Source: UBA11710 sp049287025 (GTDB lineage: Bacteria > Patescibacteriota > Patescibacteriia > Magasanikbacterales > UBA922). From it: a stretch of DNA of 20,940 bases. Both the position numbers and the translations under genes were made by a program. The DNA lies in assembly GCA_049287025.1 (NCBI GenBank), contig JBAQFA010000035.1:1-20940 (forward strand), given 5' to 3'. The notes under the pieces are model-generated. The model had not been told where the DNA came from. It worked only from the letters and a program-made list of their open reading frames with translations, and did not search any database. Positions 7,222 to 14,023 of the stretch are shown piece by piece (the first letter of the stretch is position 1; each line of letters begins with the position of its first letter).

Positions 7222-7563
7222 ATGGAAACAGAACAACGCCCTTGGGGACAATATAAAGTTTTGTTGGATACTCCAACTTGCAAAGTTAAGGAAATTTTGG
7301 TTAAACCAGAACACAGACTAAGTTATCAAATGCATTATAAACGGAGTGAACATTGGTTTGTGGTGAGTGGTGTTGCTTTGGTCACTCTGAATGATAGAGA
7401 TATTGTTGTAAAAAAAGGTGAATATGTTGATATTCCAGTGGAGAGTAAACATCGGGTTGCTAATCAGGGGAATGAAGATTTAGTTTTTATAGAAATTCAA
7501 ACTGGAGAATATTTTGGAGAAGATGATATAGTGAGATTTGAAGATGACTACGATAGACATTGA
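7222..7563 (+). CDS. Mannose-6-phosphate isomerase type II-like cupin
   Basis: The 113-residue protein matches the stand-alone C-terminal cupin of bifunctional mannose-1-phosphate guanylyltransferase / mannose-6-phosphate isomerase. It starts RPWGQYKVLLD and carries the barrel motifs LSYQMHYKRSEHWFVVSG (H38, E43, H44) and KKGEYVDIPVESKHRVANQG. It ends with EIQTGEYFGEDDIVRFEDDY, a typical signature of this group. The expected reaction is mannose-6-phosphate to fructose-6-phosphate interconversion, feeding GDP-mannose, although single-domain versions in CPR genomes have not been tested to my knowledge. Its stop codon overlaps the left inverted repeat that flanks the next gene. Confidence 0.9.
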   Translation: METEQRPWGQYKVLLDTPTCKVKEILVKPEHRLSYQMHYKRSEHWFVVSGVALVTLNDRDIVVKKGEYVDIPVESKHRVANQGNEDLVFIEIQTGEYFGEDDIVRFEDDYDRH

Positions 7564-7594
7564 TTCCACTGATTTAATTTGGATTTCACTGATT
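7561..7594 (+). repeat. Left inverted repeat flanking the GxxExxY gene
   Basis: TGATTCCACTGATT (7561-7574), a 7-base spacer and GATTTCACTGATT (7582-7594) match the reverse complement of 8005-8038 at 28 of 34 positions; all mismatches lie in the spacer. A third partial unit, GATTTCACAGA, follows at 7610-7620. Confidence 0.9.
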
Positions 7595-7623
7595 GTAATT
7601 GATTAACTTGATTTCACAGACTT

Positions 7624-8013
7624 ATGTATAAAGAAAGTGAATTAACAAGAAAAATAATTGGTGTGGCCATGAAAATCCATCGTGAAATCGGTCCAGGTTT
7701 TCAAGAAAGAATTTACCATAAAGCAATGATTGTAGCTTTGGAGAGTGAGGGTTTAATTGTAGAAAGTGAAAAACAGTTTGATATTAAATATCAAAATATA
7801 TGGGTAGGCACATTTCAGTTAGATTTAGTTGTTAATAATAAGGTAGTGGTAGAATTAAAAGCCCTATCAGGAGAAATACCTAAATTATTTCAAACCCAAA
7901 CTATATCATATCTAAAAGCCAGTAAGTTAGAAGTAGGTTTATTAATAAATTTTTGTAATCCAAGTCTAGAGATTAAAAGATTTGCTAATTATAAAAATTA
8001 TAGTAATCAGTGA
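7624..8013 (+). CDS. GxxExxY family protein, predicted PD-(D/E)xK nuclease fold
   Basis: This 129-residue protein carries the name-giving motif G25-F-Q-E28-R-I-Y31 and the second conserved block LDLVVNNKVVVELKA. There D67, E77 and K79 fit a PD-(D/E)xK active site, followed by Q92-TISYLK and the family ending KVGLLINF-like (EVGLLINF). The family is widespread in Bacteroidetes and CPR genomes; its biological role is not established as far as I know. The gene is the only one in the window enclosed by inverted copies of the AATCAGTG(A/G)AATCA repeat, with the right copy overlapping its stop codon. That arrangement suggests it moves as a unit or acts on the repeat. The start at 7624 directly follows the left repeat array. 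Confidence 0.9.
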   Translation: MYKESELTRKIIGVAMKIHREIGPGFQERIYHKAMIVALESEGLIVESEKQFDIKYQNIWVGTFQLDLVVNNKVVVELKALSGEIPKLFQTQTISYLKASKLEVGLLINFCNPSLEIKRFANYKNYSNQ

Positions 8014-8048
8014 AATCATTAAATAATCAGTGGAATCAATGTTATATG
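8005..8048 (+). repeat. Right inverted repeat, ending at the ATG of the next gene
   Basis: AATCAGTGAAATCATT, AAAT, then AATCAGTGGAATCAATGTTA and TATG. It is the inverted partner of 7561-7594 and also a direct repeat of 14555-14598 (38 of 44 positions equal). Its last bases form the start codon of the glycosyltransferase at 8046. Confidence 0.9.
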
Positions 8049-8894
8049 GATATATCAGTAATTACCGTCACATGGAACTCGCAGGATTTTATTGAAAAAC
8101 AAATTAAGTCCGTTGTTTTGGGTTGCAAAGATATTACTTATGAACAAATTGTCGTGGACAATGCCTCCACAGATAAGACTACAGAATTAGTAGAAAAATA
8201 TCCTTCAGTTAAACTGATAAAAAATTTAGAAAATCTGGGTTTTGCTGGTGGTAATAATAAAGGTTCGGAAATTTCCCAAGGGGAATTTTTATTATTTTTA
8301 AATGCTGATAATGAAATCGAGCCGGGTAGTCTAGATAAAATAGTAGAGTGGATGAAAAATCATCCTGATGTTGGGATTGCGAGTTGTAAATTAGTTGATC
8401 AGTCTGGTCAGTTTAATGAGGAGGCTAAACCCCGAAGATTTCCAAAAGTTTGGGAGCAAGTTTTATTGCTTTTGAAAGTACCACATTTTGTACCAATGAT
8501 TTTGGATGAATATTTGATGAAGGATTTTGATCCAGAAAAAGAACAGACAGTGGATAGTGTGCGGGGATCATTTATGCTCATGCGCCGGGAAGTGTATCAA
8601 AAATTAGGTTGGGCATTTGATCCTAGATATTTTATTTGGTTTGAAGATGTAGATACTTGTCGTGAAGTGTGGAAATTGGGCTACAAAGTTATGTACACGC
8701 CAATAATTACTTGTGTAGATTATGTTGGTCAGAGTTTTAAAAAAAGAAAAAGTTATTGGAAACAGAAAAATTTTAGTAAATCCATGTTGATCTATTTTAA
8801 AAAATGGGAACCAATGTCCAAATGGATTTGGATTTGGTTGGCACGACCTTTTGGTTTAATTTTAGCTTGGTTAAATGACAAATTAATAGTATGA
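8046..8894 (+). CDS. Family 2 glycosyltransferase
   Basis: This 282-residue GT-A fold enzyme transfers a sugar from a nucleotide sugar to a growing glycan or lipid carrier. It starts MDISVITVTWNS. The nucleotide-binding IVVDNASTD (D38), the ENLGFAGGNNKG loop, the metal-binding NAD segment (86-88) and the acceptor-side FIWFEDVDTCREVW (E200, D201) are all present. This is the pattern of WbbL/rhamnosyltransferase-like GT2 proteins. I prefer the start at 8046, at the end of the AATCAATGTTATATG repeat, because it gives the usual N-terminus. An in-frame ATG at 8010 lies inside the repeat and adds 12 unrelated residues. The last 4 bases overlap the next ORF, so translation is probably coupled. Confidence 0.94.
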   Translation: MDISVITVTWNSQDFIEKQIKSVVLGCKDITYEQIVVDNASTDKTTELVEKYPSVKLIKNLENLGFAGGNNKGSEISQGEFLLFLNADNEIEPGSLDKIVEWMKNHPDVGIASCKLVDQSGQFNEEAKPRRFPKVWEQVLLLLKVPHFVPMILDEYLMKDFDPEKEQTVDSVRGSFMLMRREVYQKLGWAFDPRYFIWFEDVDTCREVWKLGYKVMYTPIITCVDYVGQSFKKRKSYWKQKNFSKSMLIYFKKWEPMSKWIWIWLARPFGLILAWLNDKLIV

Positions 8895-9607
8895 AACACC
8901 AAATTAATTTTATGAATTTTTTAGTAAGATGTTTTATTTATCTATGTGTTTTTTGTTTCTCTTTATATTTACTTTTTATCATTAGGGAAAAATTATTTTT
9001 TGTTTTCAAGGATAATTCTGAGTCATTGGTATTATTATTGGCATTATTTTTAATTGCAGGACTAATAGTTTTTTTGATGAGAAACAAAATTTATTGGAAA
9101 ATTAGTGGGGAATTGTTAGTTGCATTTTTAAGTATTGTTATAGCGATAATAATTTTTCTATTTCAAAATTCAATAAATTTCAGAAATAATGAATTAGATA
9201 TTCAGAAAAAAGAATCAGAGATACTTAGTTTAATAGAAAGCTCTAATAGATATAACTGTTATTTGACATCTAGTGGTGAAGGAGCATTTGATCTTAATAA
9301 TATTAATACTAATTTTTTTATCTCTAATGTCTATAAAGATAAATTTGATTTTTTTAGTAGCAAACTTAAAGGGGAAGATATAAAAATAATATTTCAAGTA
9401 ATATCCACATTGGAGGCGGCAAATAGTCTTATAGAAACAAATTTGGCTCTCAATATTCAGTCCTCAAATCCTTATACACATTTTACTGATGTAAAATCCA
9501 TTAATTTATATAATATAAAATTATTTGAATATTTTATTGATATTAATAAATACATAAAAACACTTGATGACAAATTAGGTTTAAAGAGTGTCTGTAAAAA
9601 TTTATGA
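8891..9607 (+). CDS. Unknown membrane protein with three N-terminal transmembrane segments
   Basis: The 238-residue protein has three hydrophobic helices (about residues 8-33, 43-63 and 73-93) followed by a soluble C-terminal part of about 140 residues rich in N, I, L and K. It includes a short likely coiled stretch (NNELDIQKKESEILSLIES). I recognise no family. Its ATG overlaps the stop of the preceding glycosyltransferase gene (ATGA), and its stop overlaps the start of the next one (ATGA at 9604-9607). It is therefore translated within a tight glycosyltransferase operon and may be an accessory membrane subunit of the glycan pathway. That role is inferred from position only. Confidence 0.7.
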   Translation: MKHQINFMNFLVRCFIYLCVFCFSLYLLFIIREKLFFVFKDNSESLVLLLALFLIAGLIVFLMRNKIYWKISGELLVAFLSIVIAIIIFLFQNSINFRNNELDIQKKESEILSLIESSNRYNCYLTSSGEGAFDLNNINTNFFISNVYKDKFDFFSSKLKGEDIKIIFQVISTLEAANSLIETNLALNIQSSNPYTHFTDVKSINLYNIKLFEYFIDINKYIKTLDDKLGLKSVCKNL

Positions 9608-10680
9608 AATTATCAGTTCATTTAGTCACTTGGAATGGCTCAAAATATATTGAGTATCTTTTTGATTCCCTTCGTAAACAAATTTATACAGATTGGAAAT
9701 TAGTAATTTTGGATAATGGATCTAAAGATAATACTGTTGAAATGATTAAAAAAGAACTGCTTAATTTTCCAGTTGAATACGAATTAGTAGAAGGTAAAGA
9801 AAATCTTGGTTTTTCTGGGGGCCATAACAAACTATTTGGTTCCTATGTCTTAAGTCCTACGTCTTATGTCCTTTTGTTAAATCAAGATATGTATTTGAAA
9901 AGTAATTGTTTGGAGAAGATGATAAAGTTTATGAATGAGCATGAAGATTGTGCCGTGGTTTCACCACGTTTGATGAAATGGGAGTTTGATAAAGTACAAA
10001 ATACACACCTGCCTGCGCAGGCAGGTAGCAATATACAAGATTCTTTCTCGGATAAAATTGACACTCTTGGTTTAAAAGTTTTACGAAATCGGCGAGTGAT
10101 AGAAAAATATACGGGTAAAGATTGGGATGAAAAAAAATCTAAATTAGAATTATCTCATCATACGACTGATGAAGCTATGGAAGTTTTTGGAGTATCTGGG
10201 GCTTTTCCCATGCTTCGCAAAAGTTTGATTGATAAAGTTGGTTTGTTTGATGAATTGTATTTTTTGTATAAAGAAGATGTGGATTTGGCTTATCGTCTGC
10301 GCATTGCAGGTTATAAGGCCTTTGTGTTGCTTGATACAGTCGCATACCATGATCGATCAGCCGAGGGTTTGGAGAAAAAAGGGGACATGGTGGCTATGGC
10401 CAATAAGAAAAAACAATCCTCTTGGGTGAAATATCATTCTTACAAAAATCATCTGATGACGTTGTATAAAAATGAATATTGGCAAAATTTATTACTTGAC
10501 TGGCCGTGGATAAAATGGTATGAATTAAAGAAGTTTGTGTACTTTTTAATATTTGATAGAAGTGTGTTGAAAGGGTTGATGGAAATTTGGCGAAATCGTA
10601 AAGATTTGAAGATTAAAAGATTACAAATTAAAAAATTAAGAAAGGTTGGTTGGAAAGAATTAAGAGTTTGGTTTAAATAA
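9604..10680 (+). CDS. Family 2 glycosyltransferase with two repeat-derived insertions
   Basis: The 358-residue GT2 enzyme has LVTWNGS, VILDNGSKDNT (D37), ENLGFSGGHN (67-75), the metal-binding LLNQD (D95) and the LYKEDVDLAYRLR motif (E224, D225), with basic, aromatic-rich C-terminal helices. It is probably a rhamnosyltransferase-like enzyme of the same locus. Two segments look foreign. Residues about 80-90 (SYVLSPTSYVL) are encoded by a 14-bp imperfect tandem repeat where relatives usually have a helix. Residues 135-141 (HLPAQAG) are encoded by a perfect 20-bp palindrome in a loop region. Both keep the frame and leave the catalytic motifs intact. Confidence 0.92.
   Translation: MKLSVHLVTWNGSKYIEYLFDSLRKQIYTDWKLVILDNGSKDNTVEMIKKELLNFPVEYELVEGKENLGFSGGHNKLFGSYVLSPTSYVLLLNQDMYLKSNCLEKMIKFMNEHEDCAVVSPRLMKWEFDKVQNTHLPAQAGSNIQDSFSDKIDTLGLKVLRNRRVIEKYTGKDWDEKKSKLELSHHTTDEAMEVFGVSGAFPMLRKSLIDKVGLFDELYFLYKEDVDLAYRLRIAGYKAFVLLDTVAYHDRSAEGLEKKGDMVAMANKKKQSSWVKYHSYKNHLMTLYKNEYWQNLLLDWPWIKWYELKKFVYFLIFDRSVLKGLMEIWRNRKDLKIKRLQIKKLRKVGWKELRVWFK
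9842..9869 (+). repeat. 14-bp imperfect tandem repeat in a glycosyltransferase gene
   Basis: CCTATGTCTTAAGT is followed by CCTACGTCTTATGT and then CCTT. It encodes SYVLSPTSYVL between the GGHN loop and the NQD motif. Confidence 0.75.
10007..10026. repeat. Perfect 20-bp GC-rich palindrome inside a glycosyltransferase gene
   Basis: ACCTGCCTGCGCAGGCAGGT equals its own reverse complement. It stands out in AT-rich coding sequence and encodes LPAQAG in frame. It resembles interspersed palindromes I associate with CPR genomes. Confidence 0.9.
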
Positions 10681-10687
10681 TATAATT

Positions 10688-11407
10688 ATGAATAAAGATC
10701 AAGGATTTACAATTGAAAGAGGTGTTTCGAATGTTGATGATGATATTGAAGCAAGATTAGGTCGTATGACAGGTCATTTGTCAGGAGAAGATATTGATGT
10801 TCATTTGGAGCGAGCTAGGTCGGCTGATGCTGTTATTAATGCTCAGTTAGATTTTAATATTGATAATATTGTGAGAGAGGGTTGGAAAAAAAGAGGAGTG
10901 AAAGAAGATAGAAGAGAAACTGTTGGAGAACATACTGCCGCTATGACTGAACTTTTTTATTCAGTAATTGATGATATTGATAAAGAAAAACAATTAGATA
11001 GGAAAAAGATGTTAAGAATGATCCAGGCTCATGATTGGGTAGAGGGTATAACAGGAGATCAGATAGCTTATCATGCTGACGCCACTGTGGAGCGTGATTT
11101 AAAGGCAGAAAAAAAGAAAAAAGAAATTACTGCCATGCAAACTATCTGTGCTAAACTTGGAGATGCGGGTAAAGAAATAATGGATTTGTGGTTTGAATAT
11201 GAAAATAAATCTAGTCGTGAAGGACAAATTATTTTTGAACTTGATAAAGTACAGACAGTAATGAAAGCATTTCAATATCAAAAAGAGGGGGAACCTGTTT
11301 CAGCACAACAATTTATTGATGGTTATAGAGAAAGGGAAATGATATCTGAGAAAACTTTTTTAGATATTATAAAGAGTATTGAAGAAGAATCTAAAAAATT
11401 AATATGA
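10688..11407 (+). CDS. HD-domain phosphohydrolase, YfbR/HDDC2-like 5'-nucleotidase
   Basis: This 239-residue protein has an HD domain at about residues 52-238 preceded by about 50 acidic residues with no recognisable domain. The metal ligands follow the YfbR spacing: H82 in VGEHTAAM, H115-D116 with E119 in IQAHDWVEGITGDQ, and D186 in FELDKVQ. The ITGD segment matches the ETxTGD-like signature of deoxyribonucleoside 5'-monophosphatases. The likely reaction is dephosphorylation of nucleoside monophosphates in the cytoplasm. In a glycan cluster it could dispose of nucleotides released by the Nudix enzymes or transferases, but that is speculation. The gene stop overlaps a small ORF (ATGA at 11404-11407). 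Confidence 0.88.
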   Translation: MNKDQGFTIERGVSNVDDDIEARLGRMTGHLSGEDIDVHLERARSADAVINAQLDFNIDNIVREGWKKRGVKEDRRETVGEHTAAMTELFYSVIDDIDKEKQLDRKKMLRMIQAHDWVEGITGDQIAYHADATVERDLKAEKKKKEITAMQTICAKLGDAGKEIMDLWFEYENKSSREGQIIFELDKVQTVMKAFQYQKEGEPVSAQQFIDGYREREMISEKTFLDIIKSIEEESKKLI

Positions 11408-11523
11408 CTTTCATAGAAAATTTTTTTGAGAAAATTAATCAGGCAATAAAGTATAATATTTTTGGCCGTGGCAGTTTATTCTATGATTTATTATTTAGTT
11501 TTAATTATAAAAGATCAATCTAA
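11404..11523 (+). CDS. Small ORF of 39 codons, possibly a truncated gene start
   Basis: The ORF begins at an ATGA overlap with the end of the HD-domain gene and reads MTFIENFFEKINQAIKYNIF and onward to TAA at 11521. Composition and codons are AT-rich like the neighbours. Its stop is about 30 bases before the GC-rich cassette. It may be the remnant of a longer gene cut short by insertion or deletion here, or a real small protein. I recognise no family. Confidence 0.4.
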   Translation: MTFIENFFEKINQAIKYNIFGRGSLFYDLLFSFNYKRSI

Positions 11524-11583
11524 AAAATAGTTTGGATATTTTAGTGGTTGTTTTGCTGTAACCTGAGTAGGGAGGAAGAAGCC

Positions 11584-11742
11584 ATGGGAGACTCCGCTAT
11601 CAGGAAGAACGACGGGAAGAAAGACGACCGTAGGGTCGTCGAGGGGAGAAGGTTTACAAGGGAAGAAATCGAGGCTATGAGCTGGGATCAGATCCTGGCC
11701 AACAAAGCCTCTCTTCCGGAGTGGGCGTTCTCGTGCGACTGA
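11584..11742 (+). CDS. GC-rich small protein of unknown function (52 residues)
   Basis: The reading frame encodes MGDSAIRKNDGKKDDRRVVE followed by RRFTREEIEAMSWDQILANK and a short tail ending EWAFSCD. It is highly charged with no hydrophobic segment and no known motif. The start at 11584 is preceded by GGGAGGAAGAAGCC, a good Shine-Dalgarno sequence; the upstream in-frame ATG at 11548 is less likely. Codon use (GAC, GAG, CTG, CGT, TCC) is quite unlike the AT-rich neighbours. Acquisition from a GC-rich donor, or a special class of cassette gene, is possible. It could also be a non-coding RNA with a chance ORF. Together with the GC-rich gene at 16806-17282 it forms a pair of compositionally odd genes. 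Confidence 0.6.
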   Translation: MGDSAIRKNDGKKDDRRVVEGRRFTREEIEAMSWDQILANKASLPEWAFSCD

Positions 11743-11768
11743 CCGTCGTCTCGGCGCGTGCGTGCCAT

Positions 11769-11802
11769 GGCTTTGGGGATTTCTCGTGGAAGTCCCCTGG
11801 CC
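11769..11802 (+). terminator. Hairpin after the GC-rich small ORF, possible terminator
   Basis: GGGGATTT (11775-11782) pairs with AAGTCCCC (11790-11797) over a 7-base loop, with an outer GGC/GCC extension. No T-run follows, so it may be a structural end of the cassette rather than an intrinsic terminator. Confidence 0.4.
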
Positions 11803-11817
11803 GCTAAAGTATCTAAT

Positions 11818-11839
11818 AATCTGTGAAATCAATGTTATG
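11818..11839 (+). repeat. Truncated ATG-terminal repeat before a glycosyltransferase
   Basis: AATCTGTGAAATCAATGTTA followed by TG. The first 20 bases are identical to 14575-14594, and the last ATG is the start of the next gene. The left half of the unit seen at 8005 and 14555 is absent; the GC-rich island lies there instead. Confidence 0.88.
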
Positions 11840-12802
11840 AAGGACATCAACATCGTATTTTTAAATTATTTAATGAAAGACGACATTTTACGTGCCGTTG
11901 ATTCGGTTTTGAAAGATATTCAAAATTGTCCTTATGATGTGCAAATTACTGTAGCAGATAATTCGGAGAATAAAGATAGTATAAAAGAAGCTCTTCTTAG
12001 TTCATTCCGAGTGAGTCCGAAGGACGACGAGGAATCTTTCGAAGAGAAAGCTAGTGATGATACAAAAAATATTTTTGAGAGAAAAAACGTTGACTCCGAA
12101 AGATCCCTCACCCTGCGGGTTCGGGATGATATTACCTATATAGATTGTGGCGGTAATATTGGTTTTGGCAAAGGTAATAATAAAGGTTTCAAAGCGACTG
12201 AGGCTAGATATTATTTTGCACTCAATCGCGATACTATTATTCCAGAAAATTCTCGTACAATTGAACGATTGATAAAATACATGGATGATCACGAGAAGAT
12301 TGGTTGTATTGGGCCTAAGTTATTAAATATGGATGGAACTTTACAATATTCTTGTTATCGCTTTGATTTGCCGTCGATTTTAATAAAGCCACTTAAACAT
12401 ATAAACTTTGATCGCAAATATAAATGGATCAAGCGTCATGCTGATAAATTGGAAATGAAAGATTTTGATCATAATGAGACTAGGCCAGTGGATTGGGTTT
12501 TGGGAGCAGCTATGATTGTACGTAAAGAGGTGGTAGAAGAAGTCGGTTGGTTTGATGAAGACAGATATTTTATGTATTTAGAAGATTGTGATTGGTGTCG
12601 GCGGATGTGGGAAGCGGGCTGGCCAGTTTATTATGTTCATGATATTATTATAAGACATGTACATGCTCGGGAGTCGGCCAAAGTCCCAGGGATTTTTAAA
12701 GCTTTGTTCAAGAATAAATTGGCTCGTATTCATGCCAAGAGTTGGTGGCAGTATTTGTGGAAATGGCAGGGGAACCATAAGTACTATAGAGCAGGGAAGT
12801 AG
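11837..12802 (+). CDS. Family 2 glycosyltransferase with an in-frame repeat element
   Basis: The 321-residue GT2 enzyme starts MKDINIVFLNYLMKDDILRA. It has the usual VADNSE segment, NIGFGKGNNKGF (107-118), a metal-binding NRD motif (130-132) and MYLEDCDWCRRMW (E249, D250). A segment of about 42 residues (about 56-97, FRVSPKDDEESFEE to LTLRVRDD) lies between the first strands and the GGNIGF loop, where relatives have only a short connection. It is encoded by a 126-bp element with inverted ends, which is a multiple of three. I chose the start at 11837, at the end of the ATG-terminal repeat; a longer frame from 11762 would read through the GC-rich island. Probably a further sugar transferase of the locus. 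Confidence 0.92.
   Translation: MKDINIVFLNYLMKDDILRAVDSVLKDIQNCPYDVQITVADNSENKDSIKEALLSSFRVSPKDDEESFEEKASDDTKNIFERKNVDSERSLTLRVRDDITYIDCGGNIGFGKGNNKGFKATEARYYFALNRDTIIPENSRTIERLIKYMDDHEKIGCIGPKLLNMDGTLQYSCYRFDLPSILIKPLKHINFDRKYKWIKRHADKLEMKDFDHNETRPVDWVLGAAMIVRKEVVEEVGWFDEDRYFMYLEDCDWCRRMWEAGWPVYYVHDIIIRHVHARESAKVPGIFKALFKNKLARIHAKSWWQYLWKWQGNHKYYRAGK
12003..12128 (+). repeat. 126-bp interspersed repeat element inserted in frame
   Basis: The ends are inverted: CATTCCGA (12003-12010) against TCGGGATG (12121-12128), and AGGAATCTTTCG (12030-12041) against CGAAAGATCCCT (12097-12108) with one mismatch. The ATTCCGAG...GAGGAATC and GATCCCTC...CGGGATG ends resemble repeats I associate with several bacterial phyla. 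The length is a multiple of three, so the host gene stays open. Confidence 0.75.
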
Positions 12803-12922
12803 TTTAATAGTTCGTGTTTTTTTGATATTTTATTTTTAATACATTGTTAATAATTTTCAATTTTCTAATTCTCAATTACCAAACATTTTGAAAATTGTAA
12901 ATTGTAAAATTATTCTTATATT
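12803..12922. repeat. AT-rich intergenic region with inverted CAATTTTC repeats
   Basis: CAATTTTC (12858-12865) is inverted as GAAAATTG (12890-12897), with extra partial copies on both sides (TAATTTT and TAAATTGTAAAATT). It is a low-complexity intergenic repeat. No clear promoter was found. Confidence 0.5.
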
Positions 12923-14023
12923 ATGACCTCTTATCCTCGTATTGCCATTATATATCTTTCATTTCATTGTGAGCCGTATATAGACGACGTTGTTTCGTCT
13001 TTGAAAAAATTGACTTATCCTAGAGATAGAGTGGAGTTTGTGATTGTGGATAATCCGCACCCAGAGTATGGTAGTTCAGTGCGCTATATAGAAGAAAATG
13101 TCATGCCTATGTCTGGTTTGATTATTCCTCATGTGACACTGTTTCCGCAAAAAGAAAATTTGGGTTTTGCGGGGGGAAATAATGAAGGGATAAAATGGGC
13201 GCTTGATAATGGTTTTGATTATGTATTTTTTCATAACAATGATGGTTTTATGGCAGCGAATTGTTTAGAACCTTTGGTAGAACAAATGGAGAAAGACAAG
13301 ACTATCGGTGTGGCTCAGTCTCTAATGCTCTTACATCCAGAGACAGATTTGGTTAATAGCGCGGGCAATGCTTTTCAATTTTTAGGTTTTGGTTTTTGTG
13401 GAGATTATAGAAAAAAATATCAAGATTTAAATCTTCCAGCTGTTAGTGATATTGGTTATGCGAGTGGAGCGGCTTTACTCATGCGCGCTGATTTGCTAAA
13501 AGAATTTGGTTTGTGGGATGAAGATTTTTTCTTATATCACGAAGATTTGGAATATTCATTTCGTCTGCGAGTGGCTGGTTATCGTTCAGTTGTAATTAAA
13601 GATTCTATTTTTTATCACAAGTACCAGTTTAGCCGAAGCATTACCAAATTTTATTGGATGGAACGGAATCGTTATGGTGTAATGCTCATGTTTTTTAGGA
13701 TTCCGACTTTGTTATTACTTTTACCAATCGCTTTAGTTTTGGAAGTTGGCTTGTGGCTATTTGCTTTCAAAGGTGGTTGGTGGAAAGAACGAGTAAAAGT
13801 TTATCAGTATTGGGTGAAATTAAGTAGTTGGCAATTATGGTTAAAGAAAAGAAAAAATATTTTAAGAATTAGAAAAATTACTGATCGTGAATTGTTCAAA
13901 ACAGCTGTGGCCGGAATATATTTTCAAGAAAAGTCTGTGGAAAATCCTTTGGTGATTTATGTGGGGAATCCGGTGATGAAAGTGTATTTTTGGGCTGTCG
14001 TTAAGGGGTTAATTTGGTGGTAA
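12923..14023 (+). CDS. Family 2 glycosyltransferase with C-terminal hydrophobic segment
   Basis: The 366-residue GT2 protein begins MTSYPRIAIIYLSFHCEPYI. It has FVIVDNPHPE (D43), ENLGFAGGNNEGI (78-90), a metal-binding HNND motif (D107), an SGAALLMRADLL segment and YHEDLEYSFRLR (E207, D208). About 30 hydrophobic residues (LMFFRIPTLLLLLPIALVLE onwards) follow the catalytic domain, suggesting that the basic C-terminal helices sit on the membrane. No repeat insertion is evident, which makes it a useful contrast to the two disrupted homologues upstream. It is probably the transferase for another linkage of the same glycan. Confidence 0.94.
   Translation: MTSYPRIAIIYLSFHCEPYIDDVVSSLKKLTYPRDRVEFVIVDNPHPEYGSSVRYIEENVMPMSGLIIPHVTLFPQKENLGFAGGNNEGIKWALDNGFDYVFFHNNDGFMAANCLEPLVEQMEKDKTIGVAQSLMLLHPETDLVNSAGNAFQFLGFGFCGDYRKKYQDLNLPAVSDIGYASGAALLMRADLLKEFGLWDEDFFLYHEDLEYSFRLRVAGYRSVVIKDSIFYHKYQFSRSITKFYWMERNRYGVMLMFFRIPTLLLLLPIALVLEVGLWLFAFKGGWWKERVKVYQYWVKLSSWQLWLKKRKNILRIRKITDRELFKTAVAGIYFQEKSVENPLVIYVGNPVMKVYFWAVVKGLIWW

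Larger units (their letters stand above)
11556..11811. other. GC-rich island in AT-rich surroundings
   Basis: By hand count 105 of 180 bases at 11581-11760 are G or C (58%), against clearly AT-rich flanks. It contains one small ORF with a strong ribosome-binding site, an internal 7-bp hairpin (GACGACC 11623-11629 / GGTCGTC 11634-11640) and a hairpin after the gene. Its right edge runs directly into a truncated copy of the ATG-terminal repeat. Confidence 0.8.

Noticed and set aside
7561..8048. CRISPR-like reading of the AATCAGTGAAATCA repeats
   Set aside because: The units are degenerate, inverted around one gene and lack regularly sized unique spacers; no cas genes are present.
11531..11566. 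Promoter TTGGAT...TGTAAC before the small GC-rich ORF
   Set aside because: The boxes are weak and 19 bases apart, so I do not list it as a feature.
11515..11853. Minus-strand ORF of 112 codons through the GC-rich island
   Set aside because: It spans the island, the repeat and the start of the next gene, has no plausible start site, and the plus-strand ORF has a strong ribosome-binding site. It is probably open only because GC-rich sequence has few stops.
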